Source of the DNA: Aquarana catesbeiana
Lineage: Eukaryota; Chordata; Amphibia; Anura; Ranidae
Length of the DNA: 64,000 nt
Assembly (NCBI RefSeq): GCF_042186555.1
Contig: NC_133328.1
Coordinates: 617,162,092-617,226,091 of the forward strand
Direction of reading: 5' to 3'
Shown: one piece after another, positions 21,786 to 32,789 of the stretch
Layout of the letters: every line of letters starts with the position of its first letter
How positions within the stretch are numbered: position 1 is the stretch's first letter
Notes under the pieces: model-generated
Told to the model about the DNA's origin: nothing
Seen by the model: the letters and a program-made list of their open reading frames with translations, nothing else
The model's database searches: none
Position numbers and translations under genes: made by a program

Positions 21786-23026
21786 ATATCTACTAAACTT
21801 CTACTTTAATACACAGAGCATGCAGGATGCTCACTTTACAGGAAATGCTTGGCTTTCTATTAAACAAGCCCAGCAGTGCCCATGCGCTTGTTGGCCGCCC
21901 ATGTAACTTACTGATTAAAGTATGCCATGGATAGAGTGGAGAGGGATTAGAAGATCTGTCGGGTTTTTATTGCTGTCTGTGTCCCCGTTAGGGCGATTCA
22001 CCCTCTCTATTTGTTCTGTGTACTGTTATCAAATGAAAGAAAATTCCAGCTTTTTGTTTGTCATCAGGAACAGAGGGGGCTTTTCCAATGGAGACAACAA
22101 GGGATTGCCTCACTTTGGAGCGATTTCCTTTCACTTCCTGTTTTGGCTATAGGACAGGAAGTTAAGGAAAATCTCTCCAAATGGATGCAAATGGCAAAAA
22201 AAAATGACAGGGGTTAAAACCCTCCCTTACTCTATCCAAAAATGATCAAAAAAAGTTTTGCCTATAGTTCTACTGGAAGATGTGTCTGCTAGGAAAGAGG
22301 GAAAGGTAGTGTCCATCCTGTGAGCCATTCATCAGTCTATGTAATCTGATCGCTGCTATGCAGCTCTATATAGTAGCAGTGCATTTTCTGAGCCTATTAC
22401 AGCAGAACTTAACCCTAAAAGGGGACTTTCCACTTTATGCCCCCCCTTCCTACCTGGTTTTGATAGATACCCTCATACTTCTAGTCAGAGCACCATGGCT
22501 TCACCAGAAGTCCTCACAAAACCCCCTCCCCCCCGCTCGCAATGGTCTGGGACATGTCCCAGGTCCCAGTGCAGGAAGCGGCTTGCGCATGCGCACTGGG
22601 AACCCGGTTGTGAAGCCGCAAGGAATCACAGCTGGCTGTCAACGGTAAACCTGTTGAGGAAGAACCGGTTGGGGTGAGGAGGGCGCTGGATCCCTGGACA
22701 GGTACGTTTTTTTTTTTTTCAATTAAAAGTCAGCAGCTACAGTATTTGTAACTGCTGACTTTTATTCATATTTTTTTTAGCGGATTTAAAATGTTAGAAT
22801 TTTAGACAAAATGTCATTGTCTGCAGATCACGACAGGAAATAAAAAACCGGAACAAGTATCCAATCAAGTAATAAAATGTACCTTTCCCTAAAAAAAAAA
22901 AAATCCTGCATTTCCAACCAGAGGCTGACCTTTCAATTAGTAACTTCAATTTCCACCAAGTATCATCAGATCTCACTATGTTCTCTACAGGAAGCTGGAT
23001 GAAGCCAAGCTTGGCCAAGCACGTCT

Positions 23027-23233
23027 GAGGCATCTTCTACCAGTTTCAGTTGGCTGACCTCTATTAGGACCTTTGCTGACCTCTGTTTCCACTATAACAT
23101 TTTTAGGTGTCACCTGAACAGTAATAGAAGGAAATTGTCCCGTGGGAACACTTTTTGCGGTGACAACCAAGACCGAGGCATCTTCCACCAGTTTAGGTTG
23201 GCTCACACCTATTAGGACCTTTGCTGACCCCTG
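23027..23233. repeat. Tandem partial duplication (period 148) at the start of intron 4
   Basis: The segment GAGGCATCTTCTACCAG...CCTTTGCTGACC at 23027-23085 recurs with few changes at 23175-23233. It begins about 20 bp from the exon 4 splice donor. Origin unknown. Confidence 0.8.
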
Positions 23234-23254
23234 ATTCCACCTGGCAGCACTGAC

Positions 23255-23430
23255 CTTGCTATGTGAACAGATGGCTGAACCCAGGAGCTTCCAGGTCCCT
23301 CCTCTCCGGTCCATACGCAGCATCCGCAGGATCTGAAGGAAACGCAAACTTCGAAGAGATGTGGCCAAGACATTTCCCTGATTTTTCCCCACGGCCACCA
23401 CAGGAATGGAGGCCACCAGGACAAAAATAT
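23255..23430 (-). CDS. KCNQ3: KCNQ3 exon 4: S3 and voltage-sensor S4
   Basis: This 176-nt exon completes a split Asp codon (G from exon 3 plus AT), giving DIFVLVASIPVVAVG for S3, then NQGNVLATSLRS and the S4 charge ladder RSLRFLQILRMLRMDRRGG, ending TWKLLGSAICSHSK. As in all Kv7 channels the third gating position is Gln (RFLQ). The acceptor is TTTTTTGCAG|AT and the donor AAG|GTCAGT. The S3-S4 loop reads VGKNQGN; by memory mammalian KCNQ3 lacks the Lys, so this may be a one-residue insertion. The frame runs on into the intron for 89 codons. Confidence 0.98.
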
Positions 23431-24471
23431 CTGCAAAAAAGCAAAAGAACAAAAAGTGATTCACCACAGCAGGAACTGAGCTGCTTGTTCCTGCTATCGC
23501 GCATTCCTTTACATGTCTGGATGTTCTGTGGCAATCACCTTTCTTACATTATGCAATGCTGGTTTTAAATTGGATACATGTAAGTGCAATACTTCTTAAC
23601 AAATTCAATCCCTAAGAGGTTTTACAGCGTTTGTGTTTTGTTTGGATCCAGCTATATGGTTGATGTGTGTTGGCGGAGTCCTTTGGATACTTTGGAACTT
23701 TTCCTGACGTGGTTTTCTCATACATCCCCTGTTGGTGATTTCTACTGGGATTATTACATCAAGCCTGTTGGACCCTTCATAATAAATGGTCCAGGCTCTC
23801 TGGTAAGAGTCCAACTTACTGTGGTGGTGGTGGTGGCATACTCACCTGGTAGAGGGATTTGGATCCATTCTTATCCACAGTTGAATCACAGAGTTTGATA
23901 TCTTGATGTAAATATGGTCCATCCGAGAGACCGACATTTTTGGACTGGTATATATTTTATTATATATATATATATATATACAGTATATATATATATATTG
24001 TATATTTAATTTTTGATCTATCACTTATTTTCAGCGCAACACTTTTTTTGTTCTTTGGGATAGGATATACCTATGTATGAAATGTTTAAGTTACTTGTTA
24101 TTTTGAATGTTTCTATGGGTTTTTTTGTTTATTTTTTGTATATATATATATTTTTTTTTTCTTGGTTGCTAGCTTTATCATTCTACTCATCAGTTCCCTC
24201 CTTGCAATTATTTTATTTGATTTAGATTATGGGTTAGGGTTTTGGTGTGCAGTTATGTGAATAAAGATATCTATTTTTTATTAAAAATATTTTTCTTTTA
24301 TATATATTTTTTTATGTATTGATTTTGCCAAGGCACCTAAAGGTCTTTTAAGTGATCCCTTAAAGTGTTACTAAACCCAGGAGCCTGCATTCAATATATC
24401 TGGTCTCCCACAGTACACGGGAATGCAATTATTTCAGTAAATATGAAGTGCTTAATACTTTTTCTCATCAG

Positions 24472-25108
24472 TAGACATGTGCACTGATGAAAAATTCATT
24501 CGTCTTTGTTTCATTCGTTTTTTGTTTTTTTTTAATTTTTCGAGTCATTTGTTATGATCACAATTTCTTAAATTCAAAAATCCTAAAATCCAAAAATAAG
24601 AAAGAAAATCTGAAAATTTGAAAGAATAACTTACTAATTAATAATAACTAACTATTAAATTATAGATATTAGAATTTCCTTTCAAATTTGGCTGTTAGTG
24701 AACGTAATGAATACGAATTTATCCGAAGTTGCGAATTATCCGAAATAACGAATGCTGCATCTAAACAGATGGAACGGAATGAATTAGTAATAAATAATAA
24801 TAACAACAAGTTTTTATTATTATTATTGTTATTTATTATTAATTCATTACGTTCCATTCATTTAGATACGGCATTCATTTCGGATAATTCGTAACTTCAG
24901 ATAAATTCATATTTGTTACGTTCACTAACAGCCAAATTTGAAAGGAAATTCCAATACCTATAATTTAATAGTTAGTAATAGTTAAGTTATTAGTTAGTTA
25001 TTATTTCAGATTTTCTAATTTTCAGGTTTTCGGGTTTCCGAATTTCCGAATATTTGGAAAAATTTGTTAAAAAAACTAATTCGGAACAAAACGAATTGCA
25101 CATATCTA
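24472..25108. mobile_element. hAT MITE with exact 8-bp target duplication, TTCG/CGAA foldback family
   Basis: The ends TAGACATGTGCA and TGCACATATCTA are inverted repeats. CTCATCAG flanks both sides (24464-24471 and 25109-25116). The interior is a foldback around an (AAT)n/(ATT)n hairpin at about 24785-24845. It is 637 bp and non-coding. It serves as the reference copy for the jumbled cluster at 19260-21785. Confidence 0.9.
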
Positions 25109-26429
25109 CTCATCAGCAGTATAGAGCAGTCTTATGACATCTATCAGTGTCTGGTTAAAGCTTGTAGGAGGAGTTTTCATTCTCCCCTGGCTGTCCTATG
25201 AGGCTGCATGACCCCTGACCCTCTGTCTGGACAGTGCTGATTGGCCCTGTGCTGATCACATGCACCCTCTAAAAAACTCTCTCACAATACACACCAAACT
25301 AAGCATGTGCAGAGTGCACCCAAGGCTCTGTACTATCAAGAGATGGATTGGGGACAGTGGAAGAAGGGGAGGATCAGAAAGACAGGATTAAACAGCCTTT
25401 TTACGCAATGTGCAGGATTAACCCCTTAGGTTCCACCGTGAGTACAACAATCATGCTTTACTACATATACAGAGTGATTTTACTGTTGTGGGTTTAGTAA
25501 CACTTTAAGCTCTTTATAGATTGTTATACCATTATTATCGTTTGGAGACAAGGTGATGTTCCTAGTTTTGGGGATTGTTTTCCTTTTGAGAGCATTTTTT
25601 AAAGTTTGTGAATTGGTCCTCCTATACAGTTATTTACTTCCAAATTTCTTAGAATTTTCTTTTGACACAAATTTGAAACAAAAATGTTCAGTTTGCACAG
25701 AACAAAGATGGAACGGTCACTAAAATGAAATGCATGCACAGTTAGCTGTTCCCATTTCTTTCCACAAGATGGCAGAGTAAGACATCATTTTTGTTACAGA
25801 GGAAGCATGTGTGGTTTTTTTTTTTGTTTTTTTGGGCTAAAAGGCATTTTTTGCGGGGGGTTTGTATTAGAAGCTGCCATTTTGGAAACTCCTAACCCAC
25901 AGGATAATGTTTACCTTGCTCTTCAATCCAGCAATCTACCCAGTCAGTGCCTCTCTATACAGCACAGGTCCTATTCATTGCTATGGATACACCGAAAGAC
26001 TGCTGGAGGCCACCATAAGTACAGTATGGCTTACTCAACCTTGTCTGCAGAAACAATGCTGAATCGGGAAGAAGAGTCAGTAATATCTCAAGTGGGCTGC
26101 ACTGGATTTAATAAAGGGCAACTTCAGTAAAGGTTAAGTTGTTCCTTAAAACATAACCTGTGCTTTGCCCATGCCAAGTTTTCTTTAATTCTCCCCTGGC
26201 ACATACCTTTCCTATGTTCCCCCATTGCTCCTTTCAGCGTAAGAAGCCAAAGGATATACCCCGCATGCGACTTGCTCCATGTGACAGCGCTGGGTCAACT
26301 AACACCATTACCTAGGGAGCCCATATCCCTGTGTAAGCTACAACTTCGGCCACTCTTAATTTACACAGTACAATACTTCACTCCTGGCAGCAGAGGGAGC
26401 TGGAGGGCACTGGCATGATAACGGAAAAT

Positions 26430-26725
26430 TGTATCAAATACTTACCGTTATTTTCTTTTCCTGACGCCAAACCATGGAAGCATACCAGTGATAGAGCTCC
26501 GCCTCTTGACCACTCCCTCAGGACAAGTGAATAGCATAAAAAAAGGCATAGTTAGCCGCCCCCCTATTCTTTGTAACAAGCCGCATACCGAAACATACTG
26601 TGCAAGGGTGGGTCCGTATGCTGCCATGGTTTGCCATCAGGAAAGGAAAATTACAGTAAGTATTTGATACAACTTACCGTTTTCCTGACACCAACATGGC
26701 AGCATACCAGTGATAAATAACTAGC
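26430..26725. repeat. Foldback with about 55-bp arms plus a third direct copy, possible DIRS end
   Basis: TGTATCAAATACTTACCGTT... (from about 26432) and ...AGTAAGTATTTGATACA (to about 26671) are inverted copies that include CCATGG and CAGGAAA blocks. A third copy, ACTTACCGTTTTCCTGAC..., follows at 26673-26722. Its position downstream of the DIRS-like recombinase remnant suggests DIRS terminal repeats, but I cannot confirm that. Confidence 0.6.
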
Positions 26726-26744
26726 TGACAGGTTGGGTACTGCA

Positions 26745-27487
26745 TAACCCCTTGCCGACCAGCGCACGACGATATACGTTGGCACAATGGCACAGCTGGG
26801 CAAATGGGCATACAGGTACATCCCCTGTAAATCACGGCATAGTGGGCGCCCGCACGCCCGCCGCGTACTCCGTGAGCATGCCCGCGGGTCCCACGGACTC
26901 AATGTCCGCCGGGGGCCCACGATCGTGTCACGGAGCGGCAGAACGGGGCGATGCCTAGGTAAACAAGGCATTTCCCTGTTCTGCCTAGCAACCTGACAGA
27001 GATCTACTGCTCCCTGTCATCGAGAGCAGTGATCGCTGTCATGTTCTAGTGAGACAATCCCCCCCACAGTTAGAATCACTCCCTAGGACACACTTAACCC
27101 CTTGATCGCCCCCTAGTGTTAACCCCTTCCTTGCCAGTGTCATTTACACAGTAATCAGTGCATTTTTATAGCACTGATCGCTGTATAAATGACAATGGTC
27201 CCAAAATAGTGTCAAAAGTGTCTGATGTGTCCGCCATAATGTCGCAGTCACGATAAAAATCGCAGATAGCCGCCATTATTGCTTTTTTTTCAAAATTGAA
27301 GTTTTTTTGTTTATAGCGCAAAAAATAAAACCCGCAGAGGTGATCAAATACCACCAAAAGAAAGCTCTATTTGTGGGAAAAAAGGACGTCCATTTTGTTT
27401 GGGTGCAACGTCGCACGACCGCACAGATGTCAGTTAAAGCGACGCAGTGCCGAATCGCAAAAAGTGCTCTGGTCAGGAAGGGGTAAA
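26745..27487. repeat. Interspersed repeat, unclassified ranid-type
   Basis: It contains the CACAAATAGAGCTTTCTTTTGG block (as reverse complement) and CGTCGCACGACCGCAC seen in the repeats at 16290, 51365, 53910 and 60280. It begins AACCCCTTGCCGACCAGCGC and ends GGTCAGGAAGGGG. The short open frames are not convincing genes. Confidence 0.65.
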
Positions 27488-28849
27488 TCCTTCCGGAGCT
27501 GAAGTGGGTAAACAATTTTAGTTTTATTTACAATGTAAGAGAAGATTGGATTGTTCTTCTCCCAAAGTCTACAGCTAATAAAGGCACCCAGATCTACCCT
27601 ATAATGCCTTAGGAAGGTATTTTGAGAGGACCATGAAGCTGCTCTGCAGATGGTCTCCATAGACACATTTGAAAGGGCTGCCCACGAGGTGCTACCTTCC
27701 TGGTAGAGTGTGCAGTCACCATTGAAGAGAGTTCACACCCTCTTGCCCTGTATGCTCTGTGAATAAGCTTGACGATCCAGCTCGCCAAAGGTTCTTGAGG
27801 TAGCCTCCTTTCCTTTGTGTTTTCCTACTGGGATTATGAAGAGCTTATCTGAGCATCTGAAGGGTGCAGTGGCTGACAGTAGGGATGAGCCGAACACCCC
27901 CCGGTTCGGTTCGCACCAGAACCTGCGAACGGACCGAAAGTTCGCACGAACGTTAGAACCCCATTGACGTCTATGGGACTCGAACGTTCGAAATCAAAAG
28001 TGCTCATTTTAAAGGCTAATTTGCATGGTATTGTCCTAAAAAGGGTTTGGGGACCCGGGTCCTACCCCAGGGGACATGTATCAATGCAAAAAAAACTTTT
28101 AAAAACGGCCGTTTTTTCGGGAGCAGTGATTTTAATGATGCTTAAAGTAAAAAAAAAAAAGTGAAATATTCCTTTAAATATCGTACCTGAGGGGTGTCTA
28201 TAGTATGCCTGTAAAGTGACGCGTGTTTCCCGTGTTTAGAACAGTCCCTGCACCAAATGTCATTTTTAAAGGAAAAAATCTGATTTAAAACTGCTTGCGG
28301 GTTTAATGTAATGTCGGGTCCTGGCAATATGGATGAAAATCAGTGAGACAAACGGCATGGGTACCCCCCAGTCCATTACCAGGCCCTTTGGGTCTTGTAT
28401 GGATATTAAGGGGAACCCCGCACCCAAATTAAAATAAGGAAAGGTGTGGGGTCACCAGGCCCTATATACTCTGAACAGCAGTATACAGGCTGTAGGTTTG
28501 TTGTTAAGTAGAATCTCTTTGTAATTTTGAACGGGTACATTTTTAACGTGTTTAGCTCCAGCCAAAAAATCTTTTTTAAGCTTTTTGGAAAACATAGGGA
28601 AGGGTTATCACCCCTGTGACATTTGTTTTGCTGTCTTTCCTCCTCTTCAGAAGATTTCACCTCACTTTTTGTCCCAATGGATTGGAAAGCATCAGTGGAA
28701 AGGAGAAATGTTTTTCCCATATTAACTCTTACAGGAGAGAATTTCCCTTCCTAGGGGTAGATTTATTCTCACTTCCTGTTGTCTCCTTCCGTTTGCAAGT
28801 AGGAGTCGTTTGTAAGTTAGTTGTTTGAAAGTAGGGTCCTGCCCTATAT

Positions 28850-29290
28850 ACTCAGCAGAAATTTGGGCCTTAGGTGTTGCTGTGGCCACAACACTGTAAG
28901 CCCTCACAGGGCTCTGCTGTGAAATATTAGATCAAGAATTGTAATTACATGCCCCTGTTGAACAGGAGCTGAAAAATTAGGCCTTAGGCACCGGTGCTGG
29001 TGCCACAACACTGCAACCCCTCACAGACACTCTAGTTGGAATGCAGGAACGAGCCCTGCTGCAAAGTATTGCATCAAAAATTGTAATTACACGCCCCTGT
29101 TAAACAAGGGCTGAAAAATTGGGCCTTAGGCACTGGTGCTGGTGCCACAACACTGCAACCCCTCACAGACACTCTAGTTGGAATGCAGGAACGAGCCCTG
29201 CTGCAAAGTATTACATCAAAAATCGTAATTACACGCCCCTGTTAAACAGGGGCTGAAAAATTGTGCCTTAGGCACTGGTGGTGGCACCCA
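28850..29290. repeat. Tandem repeats of about 141 bp in the hAT 3' region
   Basis: The unit begins near GGGCCTTAGGCACTGGTGCTG and recurs at about 28980, 29121 and 29263, with TGTAATTACACGCCCCTGTT in each. It lies downstream of the transposase frame, inside the hAT. Confidence 0.85.
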
Positions 29291-29414
29291 GAACCAAAAA
29301 TGTTCTTACAAGCTATCAGCGTGATGATTGAGGAGGAAGAGGATAATTACTCAGGGATAGTCACTCAGCATCAGCATAGGCAGTCTTTGAAGGGATCTGA
29401 GATTTCAAAAAAAA

Positions 29415-32400
29415 TTATTCGGTTACATCAGCATCAGGTGCTTGGTAGCTGGTGGTGATCCAAGACTCATTCATTTTTATGAAGGTCAGTCGATCGACCG
29501 AGTCAGTGGACAGACGCACCCTGTGATCGGTTACCACGCCTCCAGCAGCACTGAATGTGCGTTCCGAAAGAACGCTGGATGCAGGACAGGCCAGTAGCTC
29601 AATTGCATACTGTGCAAGCTCTGGCCGGTGATCCATCCTCAAGACCCAGTAACCCAGAGGATTTTCGGTGGGAAAGGTGTCCAAGTCTGATCTTGCCCCT
29701 AGGTATTCCTGCACCATGTAAAACAGACGCTGGCGATGGTTGCTTGAACCGATCATACCTTGGGGCTGCGGACCAAAAAATTGTCTGAACGCATCGGTCA
29801 GACGGCCACCTTCTCCACCGCTCCTTCTTTGACTGACCGAAGCCTCAGCAACACGTTGTCCAGAAACAGGAGTTTGTAACCTCCCAGTCTCTGGGAACGC
29901 GTTGCACAGACCTTTCTGCAAGGCCTCCCGAAGATGTTTCATCCTCTGCTCCCTCTGCGATGGCAAGATAAGGTCCGCAACCTTACCCTTGTAACGTGGA
30001 TCAAGGAGGGTTGCCAGCCAGTATTGGTCCTTCTCCTTGATACCACGAATACGAGGATCCTTACGCAGGCTTTGCAGGATCAGGGAGGCCATGCAGCGTA
30101 GGTTTGCTGAGGCATTCGGTCCGGAGTCCTCTGGGTCACTAAGGACGACATGGTCCGCAGCCACCTCCTCCCAGCCACGTACAAGTCCATGTGTTTCTTG
30201 GGACTGATCCCTTAAAGACTGCTGCTGATGCTGAGTGCCAGGCTCCACCTCCATACTGACACAATCTTCCTCCTCCTCCTCCTCTTCCTCCTCGTCCTCT
30301 TCCTGTGTGATCGGCGGGCACGCAGGAACACTGTCTGGATAAAGGGGGCCTTGAGAGCTAAGGAAGTCCTCCTCTTCCTGCCTCTGTTCTGCCTCAAATG
30401 CCCTGTCCATTATTCCACGCAGCGTGTGCTCCAACAGGTGGACAAGGGGGACAGTGTCACTGATGCATGCACTGTCACTGCTCACCATCCTCGTGGCCTC
30501 CTCAAATGGTGACAGGACAGTGCATGCATCCCTGATCATGGCCCACTGGCGTGGGGAAAAAAAAACAAGCTCCCCTGACCCTGTCCTGGTGCCATAGTCG
30601 CACAGGTACTCATTGATGGCCCTCTGCTGCGTGTGCAGCCGCTGCAGCATGGCCAACGTTGAGTTCCACCTGGTGGGCATGTCACAGATTAGGCGGTTCT
30701 TGGGCAGGTTAAACTCCTTTTGGAGGTCCGTCAGCCAAGCACTGGCATTATATGACCGGCGGAAATGCACACAGACTTTCCTGGCCTGCCTCAGGACATC
30801 CTGTAAGCCCGGGTACCTGCCCAAGAACCGCTGCACCACCAAGTTAAGGACGTGAGCCAAACAGGGCACATGGGTCATTTGTCCCTGTCGGAGGGCAGAG
30901 AGGAGGTTGGTGCCATTGTCGCAAACCACCATTCCTGCCTTAAGTTGGCGTGGCGTCAACCACCTCTGAACCTGCCCCTGCAGAGCTGACAGAACCTCTG
31001 CCCCAGTGTGGCTCCTGTCCCCCAAGCACACCAGCTCAAGCACTGCATGGCATCTTTTGGCCTGCGTACTTGCGTAGCCCCTTGAATGACTACGGAGCAC
31101 CGCTGGTTCCGAGGAAGAGGCCATGGAGGAAGAAGAAGAGGAGGGGGTGGAGGAGAGAGGTGTGTCACAATCATTAGCATTTCGGAGGCGTGGTGGCGGA
31201 ACAACCTCCAACACTACTGCACCTTGTCCTGCATCCTTCCCAGCTGCCAGCAGAGTCACCCAATGCGCCGTGAAACTTAGGTAACGTCCCTGTCCATGCC
31301 TGCTGGACCATGAGTCAGCGGTAATATGCACCTTACCGCTGACCGCCCTGTCCAGCGAGGCATGGACATTGCCTTCCACATGCTGGTAGAGAGCCGGAAT
31401 TGCCTTCCGTGAGAAAAAGTGGCGTTTGGGTACCTGCCACTGAGGAACCGCACATTCCACAAACTCACGGAAGGGGGCAGAGTCTACCAACTGAAAAGGC
31501 AGCAGTTGAAGTGCTAGCAATTTTGCCAAGCTAGCATTCAACCGTTGGGCATGTGGATGGCTGGGAGCAAACTTCTTTCGGCGGTGCAGCAGCTGGGGCA
31601 GGGAAATTTGCCTGGTACAATCTGACGTCGGTGTACCAAAATCAGATTGCCCACAAGTACGTGGCTGTGACACACCTAATTCTACACCTTCATTCCTCTC
31701 AGTGCAGGTCTCAGAGAGGACTGAAGGTCTAGTGGGGTTGGAAATCTCAGCTGATGAGGAGCAAGCAGAGGTCCTCTTTGTTCTTTGGTGTGGGTCTTTT
31801 AGATACGCTTGCCAACAAACTGCATGGCAGGTCAACATATGTCTGGTCAAGCATGTGGTACCCAAGCGGGAGATGTTTTGGCCACGCGAGATACGCTTGA
31901 GACATATGTTGCAAATAGCAGCGGTGCGATCTGATGCACTCGTCTCAAAAAAGGAGCACACCAAAGAACTTTTTGAATAACGCGCAGAGACTGCAGCGCC
32001 CTGCACATGTGGAGCTTTGGGGTGTGATGCAGTCAATGTGCTGCCCTTAGGCTGGCCCCTGGAGGGCATCCTGCCTCGTTGGTGATGTGCCGCCTCCTCC
32101 TCCTCCTCCTCCTTCTCCTCTCTCCTATCAGGCACCCACGTTGAGTCAGTGACCTCATCATCCCCTCCCTCCTCATCACTGGAGCAAACCTGGCAGTATG
32201 CTGCAGCAGGGGGAGCATGACTGCCAGATTGCTGTCCTTCTTGGGCACCCCCTCTGTCCGTGCTCGTGTTACTGCCTTCATCGAGCTCAGTATCATCATC
32301 AGAGCCTTCCAAACGCTGGGCATCCTCCTGGAGCATGTACCCAACACTGTGGTCAAACAGTTCGAGGGACTCCTCAGGAGGACATGGTGGGGCTAGGGAA

Positions 32401-32696
32401 GGAGTCACTGATGACATTGAGCCAAGGGAAGAGGCCGCTGCTTTGCCAGACAAAGTACCCTGGGCATGGGTGAGAGAGGATGAGGAGGATGAGGACGGCT
32501 TGGTCATCCACTCGACCAAGTCTTCCGCATGTTGCGGCTCAACATGGCCAGCTGCCGAAAAAAAGGCCAAGCGTGTCCCATGGCCACGTGCTGATGAGGA
32601 TGCACCGTCTCCACGACCAGCACTAGACACAGAGCCTGCTTGCCCTCTCTTATTGGCTTGTGACTGTCTGCCTCTCCTTCTTGGCCTTCCAGACAT
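29415..32696 (-). CDS. hAT transposase with N-terminal BED zinc finger, apparently intact
   Basis: From the Met of MSGRPRRRGRQ the protein is 1093 residues; the frame is also open 64 codons further up into a tandem repeat, which I regard as non-coding. Domains: acidic, low-complexity N-terminus; BED finger at about 245-292 (C262, C265, H286, H291); hAT catalytic domain with TADSWSS (D461), CDNGTN (D593), PCLAHVLNLV (C612, H615), TRWNST (W677) and LLDPRYK (897-903); an acidic insert at about 795-815; and a C-terminal dimerisation block with SERTFSAAG (1044-1052). All hAT hallmark residues I can check are present and there is no stop or frameshift. It would excise and insert the element in the nucleus. 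A domesticated ZBED-like role is possible but nothing here supports it. Confidence 0.93.
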   Translation of the reverse strand: MSGRPRRRGRQSQANKRGQAGSVSSAGRGDGASSSARGHGTRLAFFSAAGHVEPQHAEDLVEWMTKPSSSSSSSLTHAQGTLSGKAAASSLGSMSSVTPSLAPPCPPEESLELFDHSVGYMLQEDAQRLEGSDDDTELDEGSNTSTDRGGAQEGQQSGSHAPPAAAYCQVCSSDEEGGDDEVTDSTWVPDRREEKEEEEEEAAHHQRGRMPSRGQPKGSTLTASHPKAPHVQGAAVSARYSKSSLVCSFFETSASDRTAAICNICLKRISRGQNISRLGTTCLTRHMLTCHAVCWQAYLKDPHQRTKRTSACSSSAEISNPTRPSVLSETCTERNEGVELGVSQPRTCGQSDFGTPTSDCTRQISLPQLLHRRKKFAPSHPHAQRLNASLAKLLALQLLPFQLVDSAPFREFVECAVPQWQVPKRHFFSRKAIPALYQHVEGNVHASLDRAVSGKVHITADSWSSRHGQGRYLSFTAHWVTLLAAGKDAGQGAVVLEVVPPPRLRNANDCDTPLSSTPSSSSSSMASSSEPAVLRSHSRGYASTQAKRCHAVLELVCLGDRSHTGAEVLSALQGQVQRWLTPRQLKAGMVVCDNGTNLLSALRQGQMTHVPCLAHVLNLVVQRFLGRYPGLQDVLRQARKVCVHFRRSYNASAWLTDLQKEFNLPKNRLICDMPTRWNSTLAMLQRLHTQQRAINEYLCDYGTRTGSGELVFFSPRQWAMIRDACTVLSPFEEATRMVSSDSACISDTVPLVHLLEHTLRGIMDRAFEAEQRQEEEDFLSSQGPLYPDSVPACPPITQEEDEEEEEEEEEDCVSMEVEPGTQHQQQSLRDQSQETHGLVRGWEEVAADHVVLSDPEDSGPNASANLRCMASLILQSLRKDPRIRGIKEKDQYWLATLLDPRYKGKVADLILPSQREQRMKHLREALQKGLCNAFPETGRLQTPVSGQRVAEASVSQRRSGGEGGRLTDAFRQFFGPQPQGMIGSSNHRQRLFYMVQEYLGARSDLDTFPTENPLGYWVLRMDHRPELAQYAIELLACPASSVLSERTFSAAGGVVTDHRVRLSTDSVDRLTFIKMNESWITTSYQAPDADVTE

Positions 32697-32789
32697 ACTA
32701 ATGGCCTGTAGCTGCACTAAGCTGGGATATATATATATATGTACTGATACTGCAGCTAGCAAAATCAACTGCCTGCCTGTAGTATGAGA

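Larger units (their letters stand above)
13361..23254. other. KCNQ3 intron 4
   Basis: A 9.9-kb intron dominated by two Tc1-like elements and AT-rich 'TTCGAA'-type foldbacks, listed separately. Nothing recognised in 13361-14110, 18250-19250 (apart from an (AATA)/(TTAT) hairpin at about 18715-18775) or 21790-23020. The first 266 nt of the intron, from 23254 down to 22988, stay open in frame with exon 4. Confidence 0.8.
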
